A stretch of DNA of 35,804 bases from Maritimibacter sp. (GTDB lineage: Bacteria; Pseudomonadota; Alphaproteobacteria; Rhodobacterales; Rhodobacteraceae), in the NCBI GenBank assembly GCA_020441225.1, contig JAGRMP010000232.1, positions 1 through 35,804 on the forward strand, written 5' to 3'. Below the pieces are notes generated by a model. It saw only the letters and a program-made list of their open reading frames with translations. It was not told where the DNA came from and did not search any database. The position numbers and the translations under genes were made by a program. Of this stretch, positions 1 through 7,302 are shown piece after piece (the first letter of the stretch is position 1; each line of letters starts with the position of its first letter).

Positions 1-313
1 GCAGCCCCGCGATCCGCCCGCCCTGTTTCGACGGGTCCATCGGGAACAGATCGTACAGATCGCCCTGCTTGATCTTCTCGCCCCAGGCGTCGCTCATCGC
101 CTTGATGATCGCACGGGTGTTGGGCTGGTTTTCGCGGTTTTCGAAGTATTCTTCCCGCAGGTAGTTGATCACGTCCCAGTGCCGCTCGGTCAGTTCCGGA
201 ATATCCTCCGCCGCCGCCATCGCCCGCGCGAGGTCTTCCGACCAGTCGTCCTGGTTGACCAGGAAGCCGGTCGCGGTGGTTTCGATCGACTGGCCGTTGA
301 ATTCGAATGCCAT
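1..313 (-). CDS. tusE: TusE/DsrC/DsvC-family sulfur relay protein, 3' end outside window
   Basis: The first 104 codons of a minus-strand gene that runs off the left edge of the window. The protein starts MAFEFNGQSIETTATGFLVN and contains the family blocks DDWSEDLA, ERHWDVINYLREEYF, NTRAIIKAM, LYDLFP and KQGGRIAGL, which align by eye along the length of E. coli TusE. The family carries persulfide sulfur on a C-terminal cysteine a few residues after the IAGLP block, and that cysteine lies beyond the window. TusE feeds tRNA 2-thiouridine synthesis, while DsrC works with dissimilatory sulfite reductase. The visible part cannot tell the two apart and no dsr gene is present. The start is set by GGAGG five bases before ATG at 313. 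It lies 123 bases downstream of rnpA on the same strand and may be cotranscribed with it. Confidence 0.88.
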   Translation of the reverse strand, partial: MAFEFNGQSIETTATGFLVNQDDWSEDLARAMAAAEDIPELTERHWDVINYLREEYFENRENQPNTRAIIKAMSDAWGEKIKQGDLYDLFPMDPSKQGGRIAGL

Positions 314-436
314 TGTGTCCTCCCATGGTGCATTCCGTCCGCGGGGCACGACGCGCCGGCGCGAACATTCAAAGATCACGATATACGATTTCCATCCCCG
401 TGGCCAAGAGGCAAGAACGGCCTGCGGGCGCGGATG

Positions 437-790
437 TCAGCCGGGGTTTCGCGAGGCGTGGACGCGGTCGAGCGCCGCGGCAAGCTCGGCTTCCAGCGTG
501 GCAAAGCCGCGCGTGGCGGTCGCGTCCCGGCGTGCGATCAGCACGTAATCCCACCCGGGCCGGCCCCGGGTCGCCAGCACGCTGCGGGCGAGCGCCCTGA
601 GCCGGCGCTTGGCGCGGTTGCGGGCGACGGAATTGCCGACTTTTTTCGAAGCGGTGAAGCCCACGCGGATGCCCGCGTCCGGGGCCTCTTCGGCGGCCCG
701 GCGACGGGCCTGCAGCACGAAGGCGGGGGTCGGGGCCTTGCGCGCCCGGGCGCAGGCCAGGAAATCGGCGCGTTTGTTCAGAACCTGCAT
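437..790 (-). CDS. rnpA: Ribonuclease P protein component
   Basis: A 117-residue basic protein, the usual size for RnpA, which binds the catalytic RNase P RNA and helps remove 5' leaders from pre-tRNAs. The signature RNR block is present as VGNSVARNRAKRRLR (about residues 51-65), preceded by GFTASKKVG and followed by DYVLIAR. The start at 790 (MQVLNKRADF) has GGGAGG a few bases upstream. An in-frame ATG 33 bases further out would add MRHRRTGREDP, which has no family match. It lies 142 bases downstream of rpmH on the same strand, the standard bacterial arrangement. The next gene here is tusE-like rather than the commonly seen yidD/yidC. Confidence 0.95.
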   Translation of the reverse strand: MQVLNKRADFLACARARKAPTPAFVLQARRRAAEEAPDAGIRVGFTASKKVGNSVARNRAKRRLRALARSVLATRGRPGWDYVLIARRDATATRGFATLEAELAAALDRVHASRNPG

Positions 791-932
791 CGGGTCCTCC
801 CGGCCGGTTCGCCGATGGCGCAAACGGAAGCCGCCGGCGGCCTGTCCTGAACGGTGGCCCCCGGCGGCATCAATGTCTCCCGGCGCTGATGAGCGGACTG
901 TCGAGCGTGCTGGCGCGGACGCCGGCGGTCGC

Positions 933-1067
933 TCAGGCGCTCAGGCGCTTGCGGCCACGCGCACGACGCGCGTTGAGAATTTTGCGCCCGCCCTTGGTCG
1001 CCATGCGCGCACGGAATCCGTGGCGGCGCTTGCGAACCAGGTTCGAGGGTTGAAAAGTGCGTTTCAT
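933..1067 (-). CDS. rpmH: 50S ribosomal protein L34
   Basis: A 44-residue, Arg/Lys-rich protein beginning [20 protein letters not shown] and ending GRKRLSA. It carries the L34 signature ([35 protein letters not shown]) and has the usual length. L34 is a late-assembling large-subunit ribosomal protein, and rpmH is classically the first gene of the rpmH-rnpA unit. The promoter at 1135-1163 reads directly into it. The gene is easily missed because it is so short. Confidence 0.97.
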   Translation of the reverse strand: MKRTFQPSNLVRKRRHGFRARMATKGGRKILNARRARGRKRLSA

Positions 1068-1134
1068 CGCCCGTCTCCGTCACACATGCCCTCAAATCCC
1101 GGTGGATTCGGGGGCAGATCCATTCGAAGCCCGG

Positions 1135-1163
1135 TCTATAGGCGCGGATTCAGGTCAAGTCAA
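1135..1163 (-). promoter_or_regulatory. Sigma-70-type promoter of rpmH-rnpA
   Basis: Read on the minus strand: TTGACT (1163-1158), a 17-base spacer, then TATAGA (1140-1135). This is close to the -35/-10 consensus with ideal spacing and lies about 70 bases before the rpmH start. It is the best vegetative promoter match in the window. Confidence 0.8.
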
Positions 1164-1257
1164 ACGCCGATATCCGGAAATCCGGGCCCATGCGCCGGTT
1201 GAGCCCCGGCCGGCTTGAGTTACAAAGAACCAACCGTCTCCAAAGGGGCCCAACGCG

Positions 1258-1638
1258 ATGCTCGCAGCACTGCACCATGTTCAACTCGCCATGCCCGCGG
1301 ACCGCGAAGCCGAGGCGCGCGGCTTTTACGGCGGCCTTCTCGGCCTCGACGAAATCCCCAAGCCGCCGGACCTCGCGCGCCGCGGCGGTGCCTGTTTCGA
1401 GACCGGAGAGGTTCGGGTTCATCTCGGCGTCGAAACCCCGTTTCGCCCGGCGAAAAAGGCGCATCCCGCCTTTCTCGTGCACGATCTCGCCGGGCTCCGC
1501 CTGCGATTCGATGCAGCAGGCCAAAGCTACACGCCGGACGACGCGCTGCCGGGCTTCGACCGGATCTATACCGAAGATCCCTTCGGCAACCGGATCGAAC
1601 TGCTCCAGCCCGAAAGCGGGCCACCCGCAGGAGAGTGA
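1258..1638 (+). CDS. VOC-family (glyoxalase/bleomycin-resistance fold) protein
   Basis: A 126-residue single-module vicinal-oxygen-chelate protein. Visible hallmarks are the opening beta strand with a histidine (LHHVQLAMP), the first-helix pattern EARGFYGGLLGLDEIPKP, a central H-x-G strand (VRVHLGVE) and the closing DPFGNRIELLQP, whose Glu is the usual metal ligand. One module is half a glyoxalase-type site, so it presumably dimerises. The substrate cannot be read from sequence; these small proteins are often lyases, dioxygenases or resistance proteins. AAAGGGG about 9 bases before the ATG supports the start. The gene stands alone, 119 bases before the TVP38-type gene. Confidence 0.85.
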   Translation: MLAALHHVQLAMPADREAEARGFYGGLLGLDEIPKPPDLARRGGACFETGEVRVHLGVETPFRPAKKAHPAFLVHDLAGLRLRFDAAGQSYTPDDALPGFDRIYTEDPFGNRIELLQPESGPPAGE

Positions 1639-1757
1639 GGCAGGAGAGCGAGTCTGTAACAATCGGGCGCGCCGGATCAATCGGGCGTGAGACCGGTCCC
1701 GCGGCTCTGGGCTTTGCCGGACGGAAGGCCCATGTTGCCCGCCAACCCGGAGAGTTC

Positions 1758-2474
1758 ATGTCCGCCCTACACACCAACCCCTACAGGCTCCTGCCGCTCG
1801 TCGCCATCGCGCTCGCCGCGGTCGCTGGCCTGATCTGGCTGCGTCCCTATCTCTCCTTCGACGCCCTCGCGGCCCACCGCGAGACGCTCGAAGCCTTTGT
1901 GGCGGACAATTACGCGCTGGCGGTCGCCGCCTTCGTCACCGTTTACGTCGGGATCGTCGCCCTGTCGCTGCCGGGCGCGACCGTCGCCACGCTCGCGGGC
2001 GGCTTTCTGTTCGGGCTCTTTCCCGGCGTGCTCTACAATGCCGGCGCCGCCACGCTCGGGGCCGTCCTCATCTTTCTCGCCGCCCGCATGGGGCTGGGCG
2101 AACGGCTGGCCGCGCGGATCGACGCCTCTTCGGGTAAGGTGGGCCGGCTCAAACGCGGGCTCGACCGTGACCAGTGGTCGGTCCTGTTCCTCATGCGCCT
2201 CGTGCCGATGGTGCCGTTTTTCGTCGCCAACCTGATCCCCGGCCTGCTCGCGGTGCCGCTGCATCGCTATGTCGTCACCACCGCGCTCGGCATCCTGCCC
2301 GGTGCCATCGTCTACACCTCGGTCGGCGCCGGACTGGGCGAGGTCTTCGACGACGGCCGCCGCCCCGATCTCGGCGTGATCTTCGAGCCGCACGTCCTCC
2401 TGCCGCTTCTCGGCCTCTGCCTGCTCGCCGCCCTGCCGATCCTGCTCAGACCGTTCCGAAAAAGCCCCGCATGA
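1758..2474 (+). CDS. TVP38/TMEM64 (DedA/SNARE-associated) family membrane protein
   Basis: A 238-residue integral membrane protein. Hydrophobic segments lie near residues 10-29, 50-70, 72-110 (with a GATVATLAGGFLFG re-entrant-type motif), 135-155, 170-190 and 215-232. The family motif RLVPMVPFFVANLIPGLL is intact. TVP38/DedA relatives act in membrane homeostasis and lipid or ion movement, but the substrate of this branch is unknown. The start at 1758 has GGAGAG directly upstream; a much longer in-frame opening (from 1215) is not supported by composition. Its stop overlaps the next gene by four bases (ATGA). TVP38 next to, or fused with, a mercuric-reductase-like flavoprotein recurs in bacteria, so the two products probably act together. 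Confidence 0.88.
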   Translation: MSALHTNPYRLLPLVAIALAAVAGLIWLRPYLSFDALAAHRETLEAFVADNYALAVAAFVTVYVGIVALSLPGATVATLAGGFLFGLFPGVLYNAGAATLGAVLIFLAARMGLGERLAARIDASSGKVGRLKRGLDRDQWSVLFLMRLVPMVPFFVANLIPGLLAVPLHRYVVTTALGILPGAIVYTSVGAGLGEVFDDGRRPDLGVIFEPHVLLPLLGLCLLAALPILLRPFRKSPA

Positions 2475-3835
2475 CCATGCTGACCCCCGACCTCTGCGTC
2501 ATCGGGGCCGGGTCGGGCGGTCTGTCCGTCGCGGCGGGGGCCGCCCAGATGGGGGCCGATGTCGTCCTGATCGAGCGCGGCGCGATGGGGGGAGACTGCC
2601 TCAACACCGGCTGTGTCCCGTCGAAGGCGCTCCTGCACGCGGGCGCGCAAGGGCTCGACTGGCAGGCCGCCCATGCCCATGTCCGCGACACCATCGCCCG
2701 GATCGCCCCGCACGATTCGGTCGAGCGCTTCGAGGGGCTGGGCGTCACGGTCCTGCAGGGATCGGCCCGGTTCATTTCCCCGCGCGAGGTCACGGTGGGC
2801 GACACCACCCTGCGTGCGCGCCGCTATGTCGTCGCCACCGGCTCGCGGCCCTTTGTCCCCGACATCCCCGGGCTCGCCGATCTGCCCTACCTCACCAACG
2901 AGACGATCTTCGATCTGGCCGAGGCCCCGCCACACCTCGTGATCCTCGGCGCCGGGCCGGTCGGGGTCGAGATGGCAGAGGCGCATCGCCGGCTGGGCTG
3001 CGCGGTGACGGTGATCGAGGCCGGCACGGCGCTGGGCCGCGAGGACCCCGAGGCTGCCGCGCTGGTGCTCGCTGCGCTGGAAGCGGAGGGGGTGCGCCTC
3101 CTGCAGGACACCGCGGTCACCGCCGCGCGGCCGCACCCGGACAGGATCGCGCTCGCCACAACGGCGGGCGAGATCGCCGGCACGCATCTCCTGGTCGCGA
3201 CCGGCCGCCGTCCCGCGGTGACCGCGCTGGGGCTCGAGGCGGCCGGTGTCGAAACCGGCCCGGGCGGGATCGTCACCGATACCGGGATGCGCACCACCAA
3301 CCGGCGGGTCTATGCCATCGGCGATGTCGCGGGCGGGGCGCAGTTCACCCATGTGGCGGGGTATGAGGCCGGGCTCGTGGTCCGCTCGGCGCTGTTCGGT
3401 CTGCCGGCCCGCGCCCGCACCGACCACATCCCGCGCGCGATCTACACCACGCCGGAACTGGCGCAGGTCGGCCTGACCGAGGCCGAGGCCCGCGCCGCCC
3501 ATGGCGATGCGCTGGAGGTTGTCAAAACCGATGTCTCGGCGAACGACCGCGCCGTCGCGTGCGGGCGGACGCGCGGGTTTCTCAAGGTGATGGTGGTCCG
3601 GGGCCGCCCGGTCGGCGCGACGCTGGTCGGCGACGACGCGGGCGAGCAGATCGCGTTCTGGGCCCTCGCGCTCTCCGCCCGTCTCAAGATGAGCGCCATC
3701 GCCGGCACCGTTTTGCCCTATCCGACCCTCGCCGAGCTTTCAAAGCGCGCAGCGGGTGCCTATTTCTCTCCACGACTGTTTGGTAACCTTTGGGTCAAGC
3801 GGGTCGTGCGTGCCGTTCAACGGCTCGTACCCTGA
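2471..3835 (+). CDS. FAD-dependent pyridine nucleotide-disulfide oxidoreductase (mercuric-reductase-like)
   Basis: A 454-residue flavoprotein of the dihydrolipoamide dehydrogenase/mercuric reductase family. Seen: FAD-binding GAGSGG (about 12-17), the redox-active disulfide CLNTGCVPSK (Cys43/Cys48), the NAD(P)-binding GAGPVGVEMAE, the second FAD motif VYAIGDVAGG and a C-terminal dimerisation domain. The usual C-terminal catalytic His-Glu motif (HPT or HPYPT..E) reads LPYPTLAELSKRA here. The expected His positions are not His, although the Glu is kept. There is no heavy-metal HMA domain or terminal Cys pair, so mercury reduction is unlikely. The overlap with the TVP38-type gene implies coupled translation and a shared, membrane-linked redox role. 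The electron acceptor is unknown. Confidence 0.9.
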   Translation: MTMLTPDLCVIGAGSGGLSVAAGAAQMGADVVLIERGAMGGDCLNTGCVPSKALLHAGAQGLDWQAAHAHVRDTIARIAPHDSVERFEGLGVTVLQGSARFISPREVTVGDTTLRARRYVVATGSRPFVPDIPGLADLPYLTNETIFDLAEAPPHLVILGAGPVGVEMAEAHRRLGCAVTVIEAGTALGREDPEAAALVLAALEAEGVRLLQDTAVTAARPHPDRIALATTAGEIAGTHLLVATGRRPAVTALGLEAAGVETGPGGIVTDTGMRTTNRRVYAIGDVAGGAQFTHVAGYEAGLVVRSALFGLPARARTDHIPRAIYTTPELAQVGLTEAEARAAHGDALEVVKTDVSANDRAVACGRTRGFLKVMVVRGRPVGATLVGDDAGEQIAFWALALSARLKMSAIAGTVLPYPTLAELSKRAAGAYFSPRLFGNLWVKRVVRAVQRLVP

Positions 3836-3879
3836 CCGCCCGTTTGTGACTCTCCGCCCCTGACCCCCGCGAGGCGCGT

Positions 3880-5271
3880 ATGTTCAACTCGTTGTCCGGC
3901 CGGTTCCTGGTCCTCACCATCGCCTTCGTGATGCTGGCGGAGGTGTTGATCTTTGTGCCGTCGATTGCGGGATTTCGCGAGGACTACCTCAAGACCCGGC
4001 TGGAACGCGCCCAGATCGCCTCGCTGGCGCTGCTGGCCGACGACATGATCGATCCCGACCTGGAAAGCGAACTGCTCCAGACCGCGGGCGTCTACAACGT
4101 GGTGCTCCTGCGCGAGGAATCCCGCGAATTGATGCTGTCCTCGCCGGTGCCGAGCCCGGTCGTGGCCACCTACGATCTGCGCGACCCGAGCCGGTTCGAG
4201 CTGATCCGGGACGGGCTCGCGCGGCTGTTCCGGCCGCAGGACGAGGTGATCCGGGTGATCGGCGCGCCGGTGCGGATGGGCGGGATCGAGATCGAGGTGA
4301 CGATGCCCTCGGGGCCCCTGCACATGGCGATGCTGAGCTACAGCTGGAACATCCTGTGGCTGTCGCTGGTCATTTCCGGGATCACCGCGGGGCTGTTGTT
4401 CCTTGCCGTGCGGATGCTGTTCGTGAAGCCGATCAAGACCGTGGTCGGCTCGATGTTTTCCTATTCCCAGGCACCCGAGGATGCGCGCCGCGTGTTCGAG
4501 CCCACGTCGAAGCTGAAGGAATTGCGCGAGGCCGAACAGGCGCTGCACGACATGCAGACCCAGCTTTCCGCCGCGCTCAAGCAGAAGGAACGGCTCGCCC
4601 AGCTCGGCGGCGCGGTGGCGCGGATCAGCCACGACCTGCGCAACATTCTCACCACCGCCCAGCTCTTCGCCGACCGGGTGGAGATGAGCGGCGATCCCGG
4701 CGTGCAACGCACGGTGCCGAAGCTGATCGGCTCGATCAACCGAGCGGTGCACCTCACCGAGGCCACGTTGTCCTTTGGCCGGGCCGAGGAGCCGCCCCCC
4801 CGGTTGACCCGCGTGCCGCTCTTCGAGATCGTCGAGGACGTGGTCGAAAGCGAGCGGCTCGCCACGGGCGAGTACGACATATCCTATGGTGCCGATGTCG
4901 GCAGCGCCCTGACGGTGCGCGCCGACCCCGAGCAGCTCTACCGCATCCTGCGCAATCTCGTGCGCAACGCCCGCCAGGCCATCGAGGCGAGCGGCACACC
5001 GGGAGAAATCCTCGTGGCGGCCGAAGAAGGCCCGCGGGAATGGACGATCACCGTCACCGACACCGGGCCCGGCCTGCCGGCAAAGGCGCAGGAGACCCTG
5101 TTCCAACCCTTCGCCGCCGGGGGCCGCAAGGGCGGCACCGGCCTCGGCCTCGCCATCGCCGCGGATCTCGCGCGCGGCCATGGCGGGCGGCTCGAACTGG
5201 TCAGCACCGGCACGGACGGCACGCGCTTCGCGGTCCACCTGCCGCGGGGCATCGACGGGGCGGCCGGCTGA
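3880..5271 (+). CDS. Membrane sensor histidine kinase (HisKA/HATPase)
   Basis: A 463-residue kinase. TM1 lies near residues 9-30, a periplasmic loop at about 31-152, TM2 at about 155-180, a HAMP-like linker or coiled coil at about 181-240, an H-box ARISHDLRNILTTA with phospho-acceptor His251, an N-box RNLVRNARQAIEA, and G boxes DTGPGLP and GGTGLGLAIA. It autophosphorylates and passes phosphate to a response regulator. No regulator gene is adjacent, so it is an orphan here. The start has GAGG upstream of ATG, 44 bases after the flavoprotein stop, so it could be cotranscribed with the TVP38/flavoprotein pair. The loop is too plain to suggest a ligand. Confidence 0.9.
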   Translation: MFNSLSGRFLVLTIAFVMLAEVLIFVPSIAGFREDYLKTRLERAQIASLALLADDMIDPDLESELLQTAGVYNVVLLREESRELMLSSPVPSPVVATYDLRDPSRFELIRDGLARLFRPQDEVIRVIGAPVRMGGIEIEVTMPSGPLHMAMLSYSWNILWLSLVISGITAGLLFLAVRMLFVKPIKTVVGSMFSYSQAPEDARRVFEPTSKLKELREAEQALHDMQTQLSAALKQKERLAQLGGAVARISHDLRNILTTAQLFADRVEMSGDPGVQRTVPKLIGSINRAVHLTEATLSFGRAEEPPPRLTRVPLFEIVEDVVESERLATGEYDISYGADVGSALTVRADPEQLYRILRNLVRNARQAIEASGTPGEILVAAEEGPREWTITVTDTGPGLPAKAQETLFQPFAAGGRKGGTGLGLAIAADLARGHGGRLELVSTGTDGTRFAVHLPRGIDGAAG

Positions 5272-5284
5272 CGGCGAATACCCC

Positions 5285-5313
5285 TTGCATCCCTGGCCGA
5301 GGCTCGTTACATC
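5285..5313 (+). promoter_or_regulatory. Promoter of tRNA-Arg
   Basis: TTGCAT (5285-5290), a 17-base spacer and TACATC (5308-5313), ending 12 bases before the mature tRNA 5' end. The same -35 sequence TTGCAT with the same spacing occurs before the SRP RNA gene at 35673. Confidence 0.6.
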
Positions 5314-5325
5314 CCCGCTACCCGC

Positions 5326-5402
5326 GCGCTGGTAGCTCAGTTGGATAGAGTACTTGACTACGAATCAAGGGGTCGGGGGTTCGAATCCTCCCCAGCGCGC
5401 CA
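5326..5402 (+). tRNA. tRNA-Arg (anticodon ACG)
   Basis: A 77-nt cloverleaf with encoded CCA. Acceptor GCGCTGG (5326-5332) pairs with CCAGCGC (5392-5398), the discriminator is G5399, and CCA is 5400-5402. The anticodon stem CTTGA/TCAAG encloses the loop CTACGAA, so the anticodon is ACG (5360-5362). The T arm is GGGGG-TTCGAAT-CCTCC. A34 is expected to be deaminated to inosine so that CGU, CGC and CGA are read. The gene stands alone after the orphan kinase. Confidence 0.97.
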
Positions 5403-5842
5403 CTTTTCCAGCCCATCGAAACCTGTTTGGTCGCGTGTCGCATGTCGGCGCGGGATGCGTTTGACGTTCTGAAACGGTGCACGAGGCGCGCCCCGGCCGA
5501 CGGGGAACGCCGGGCCGGGGGGGCGTGGTCGCCTGAGCGTCCGGCGTGAGGGCCGGTCGTGCCGGTGCGATGCGGGTGAGTGCGCAAGGCCCCGGGATCG
5601 GAGCGGGCGTTCCGGAGGGACCGGGTGAAACCGGGTGAACGGCCATGAACGGGCGCGGAACTGGCCCGCCTGCAGGGCCGGTCACCGGGCAACGCAATGT
5701 CGCAAGCGGGTGTGATCCGGGGGGCGGTTGGAAGGGCGGGCGCCCGAATGCGATCCGCGCGGGCGCCAGCCGACAGCCGGACAGTGGGTGAGCCCCGCCC
5801 GGGCGATCCGCGCCCCCCTCGAAGCCCGGCCGGGGGCCGGTC
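5403..5842. other. Intergenic stretch, no gene recognised
   Basis: About 440 GC-rich bases between the tRNA and the small secreted-protein gene. Open frames here are composition-driven shadows with no Shine-Dalgarno or recognisable protein. A short direct repeat (ACCGGGTGAA twice, about 5620-5640) is present. No tRNA-associated integrase or attachment duplication was seen downstream of the tRNA. Confidence 0.5.
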
Positions 5843-6136
5843 TCAGTTCCAGGCCGGCCCGAGGGGCTGGCGCTGGTGAAGCCGGGCCCGGGCGCGGACG
5901 GGCAGGCTGGACGGGTCGGCGGTGCGGCTGCGCAGCAACGGGCAGCTCGCCGGACGGTCGACGCCCGCCGCGAGGGCCGGGCAGGTCTCGGGCACAGCGG
6001 CGCCGGTCTGCAGCGCAAGGGCACAGGGGCCGGTGCCTGGGCTGCGCGGGCCGTTCGGCGCGGCCTGGGCGTCGCCGATGGTGAAGAGCGCCGCGGCGGC
6101 GGCGAGGAGGGTAACGAAAACGATGTCGCGTTTCAT
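5843..6136 (-). CDS. Small secreted protein of unknown function
   Basis: A 97-residue protein with a clear signal peptide: MKRD, a hydrophobic core VFVTLLAAAAALFTIG and an AQA-A cleavage site at about residue 25. The mature part is short, Pro/Arg/Ala-rich and has three cysteines (PCALA, TCPALA, SCPLL). It matches no family I recognise. AAGGAG lies six bases before the ATG, which strongly favours this start over an upstream ATG at 6196. It diverges from the PepSY/two-component operon, and the 39-bp palindromic regulator site (6204-6242) lies in the shared upstream region, so it may belong to the same regulon. Confidence 0.65.
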   Translation of the reverse strand: MKRDIVFVTLLAAAAALFTIGDAQAAPNGPRSPGTGPCALALQTGAAVPETCPALAAGVDRPASCPLLRSRTADPSSLPVRARARLHQRQPLGPAWN

Positions 6137-6203
6137 GCGCGTTCTCCTTGTATGAAGGCGGCGAATGTGCCGTCCTTGTGCCGAAAGGTGTCGCACGAGT
6201 CGC

Positions 6204-6242
6204 CTGACGCTGGTCTGACCCCGGCCGTCAGGCTGCTGTCAG
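6204..6242. promoter_or_regulatory. Palindromic tandem operator upstream of the PepSY/two-component operon
   Basis: CTGAC at 6204 and 6215 and GTCAG at 6227 and 6238 give CTGAC-N6-CTGAC-N7-GTCAG-N6-GTCAG. The 11-bp step between half-sites is the helical repeat used by OmpR/PhoB-type regulators that bind head-to-tail. The whole array is an inverted repeat. CACAAA starts 12 bases after its right end and could be the -10 element. The same array, with the same spacings, recurs at 8639-8677. Confidence 0.7.
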
Positions 6243-6265
6243 GTGCGATGCAGCACAAAGCCGCC

Positions 6266-6634
6266 ATGACCAGAGCCGCATTTCGATCCGCACTGCTCCT
6301 CATCGTCGCGACCGCGACGACGACGCCGGCGCGGGCGGACGACGATCATGACGACGTGCGCGGCGCCTGGATACGCGGCGAGATCGTCGGGCTGTCCGAA
6401 ATCCTGCCGGGCCTGGAAGCGCAGACCGGCGCGCGGTTGATCGATGCCGAGCTTGAGCATTGGCACGGCCGGATGGTTTACGAGATCGTCATGATCACCC
6501 CGGACGGCCGGCTGATGGGCCTGGTCGTCGATGCCACCACCGGCGAGATCACCGACGGGCGCGGCTATCGCTGGGGGCGGCATGGGGGCGAGGACGACGA
6601 CCGACCCGGCCGCAACGGCGAAAGGGGCGATTGA
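6266..6634 (+). CDS. Secreted PepSY-domain protein
   Basis: A 122-residue exported protein. It has a signal peptide, MTRAAFRSALLLIVATATT, with cleavage near PARA-D, an Asp/His cluster DDDHDD, and one PepSY module: EIVGLSEILPGL, DAELEHWHGRMVYEIVMI, PDGRLMGLVVDATTGEI. The tail is Gly/Asp/Arg-rich. Such small PepSY proteins are commonly encoded just before an OmpR-type regulator and kinase and are thought to modulate periplasmic sensing or peptidase activity. The start at 6266 is preferred because it begins the signal peptide directly. An in-frame ATG at 6248 lies between the operator and the putative -10 element. The stop overlaps the regulator's ATG by one base. Confidence 0.82.
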   Translation: MTRAAFRSALLLIVATATTTPARADDDHDDVRGAWIRGEIVGLSEILPGLEAQTGARLIDAELEHWHGRMVYEIVMITPDGRLMGLVVDATTGEITDGRGYRWGRHGGEDDDRPGRNGERGD

Positions 6635-7302
6635 TGCGGGTGCTCGTGGTGGAGGATGACACGCGGATCGCGGCGGATGTGGGCGCGGCGCTGGGCGCCA
6701 GCGGCTTTCGCGTCGAGACCTGCGCCGATGGCGAGGAGGCCTGGTTCCTCGGCGATACCGAAGAGTACGACCTCGTCGTGCTCGATCTCGGCCTGCCCCG
6801 GCTCGACGGGCTGACGGTGCTGAAACGCTGGCGTGCGAACGGCCGCGAGATGCCGGTCCTGGTGTTGACGGCGCGCGGGGCCTGGACCGAGCGGGTCGAG
6901 GGGATCGACGCGGGCGCCGACGACTACCTGCCGAAGCCGTTCCGGATGGAAGAGCTCGTGGCCCGCGCCCGGGCCCTGGTGCGCCGGGCCGCGGGACGGG
7001 CGAGTGCGCTGCAGGTGGCCGGCCGGCTCAGCCTCGACGCCAACCGCATGTCGGTGGCCGTGGCCGGGGTGCCGGTCGGGGTGACGGCGCTCGAATACCG
7101 GCTCCTGGCCTATCTCGTGCTGCACCGCGACCGCGTGGTGCCGCCCACCGAGCTGATCGAACATCTCTATGGCGACGACGACGCGCGCGAGGCCAACGCG
7201 CTCGAAGCGCTGATCACCCGGCTGCGGCGCAAGCTCGGCCCGGGGATCGTCGCCACCCGGCGCGGCTTCGGCTACTACCTCGACGCCACGGAGACCGCAT
7301 GA
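6634..7302 (+). CDS. OmpR/PhoB-family response regulator (QseB/PmrA-like)
   Basis: A 222-residue regulator. The receiver domain has acidic residues VVEDD, phospho-acceptor Asp51 (VVLDLGLP), a switch Thr (LTARG) and Lys101 (YLPKPF). It is followed by a winged-helix DNA-binding domain (about 128-220) with LEYRLLAYLVLHRDRVV and the recognition-helix region ANALEALITRLRRKLG. It overlaps the PepSY gene by one base and the kinase gene by four (ATGA), so the three are translationally coupled. Members of this family bind 11-bp-spaced direct repeats, which fits the paired arrays at 6204-6242 and 8639-8677. It is the natural candidate to bind them (inference). Confidence 0.93.
   Translation: MRVLVVEDDTRIAADVGAALGASGFRVETCADGEEAWFLGDTEEYDLVVLDLGLPRLDGLTVLKRWRANGREMPVLVLTARGAWTERVEGIDAGADDYLPKPFRMEELVARARALVRRAAGRASALQVAGRLSLDANRMSVAVAGVPVGVTALEYRLLAYLVLHRDRVVPPTELIEHLYGDDDAREANALEALITRLRRKLGPGIVATRRGFGYYLDATETA

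Noticed and set aside
3817..5238. A 473-codon open frame on the minus strand across the sensor kinase gene
   Set aside because: It is a composition shadow of the kinase: His/Arg/Gly-rich, no family motif, no Shine-Dalgarno, while the plus-strand frame has all kinase motifs.
5326..5842. tRNA-Arg as an integration site for a genomic island
   Set aside because: No repeat of the tRNA 3' end, no integrase and no composition change were seen downstream.
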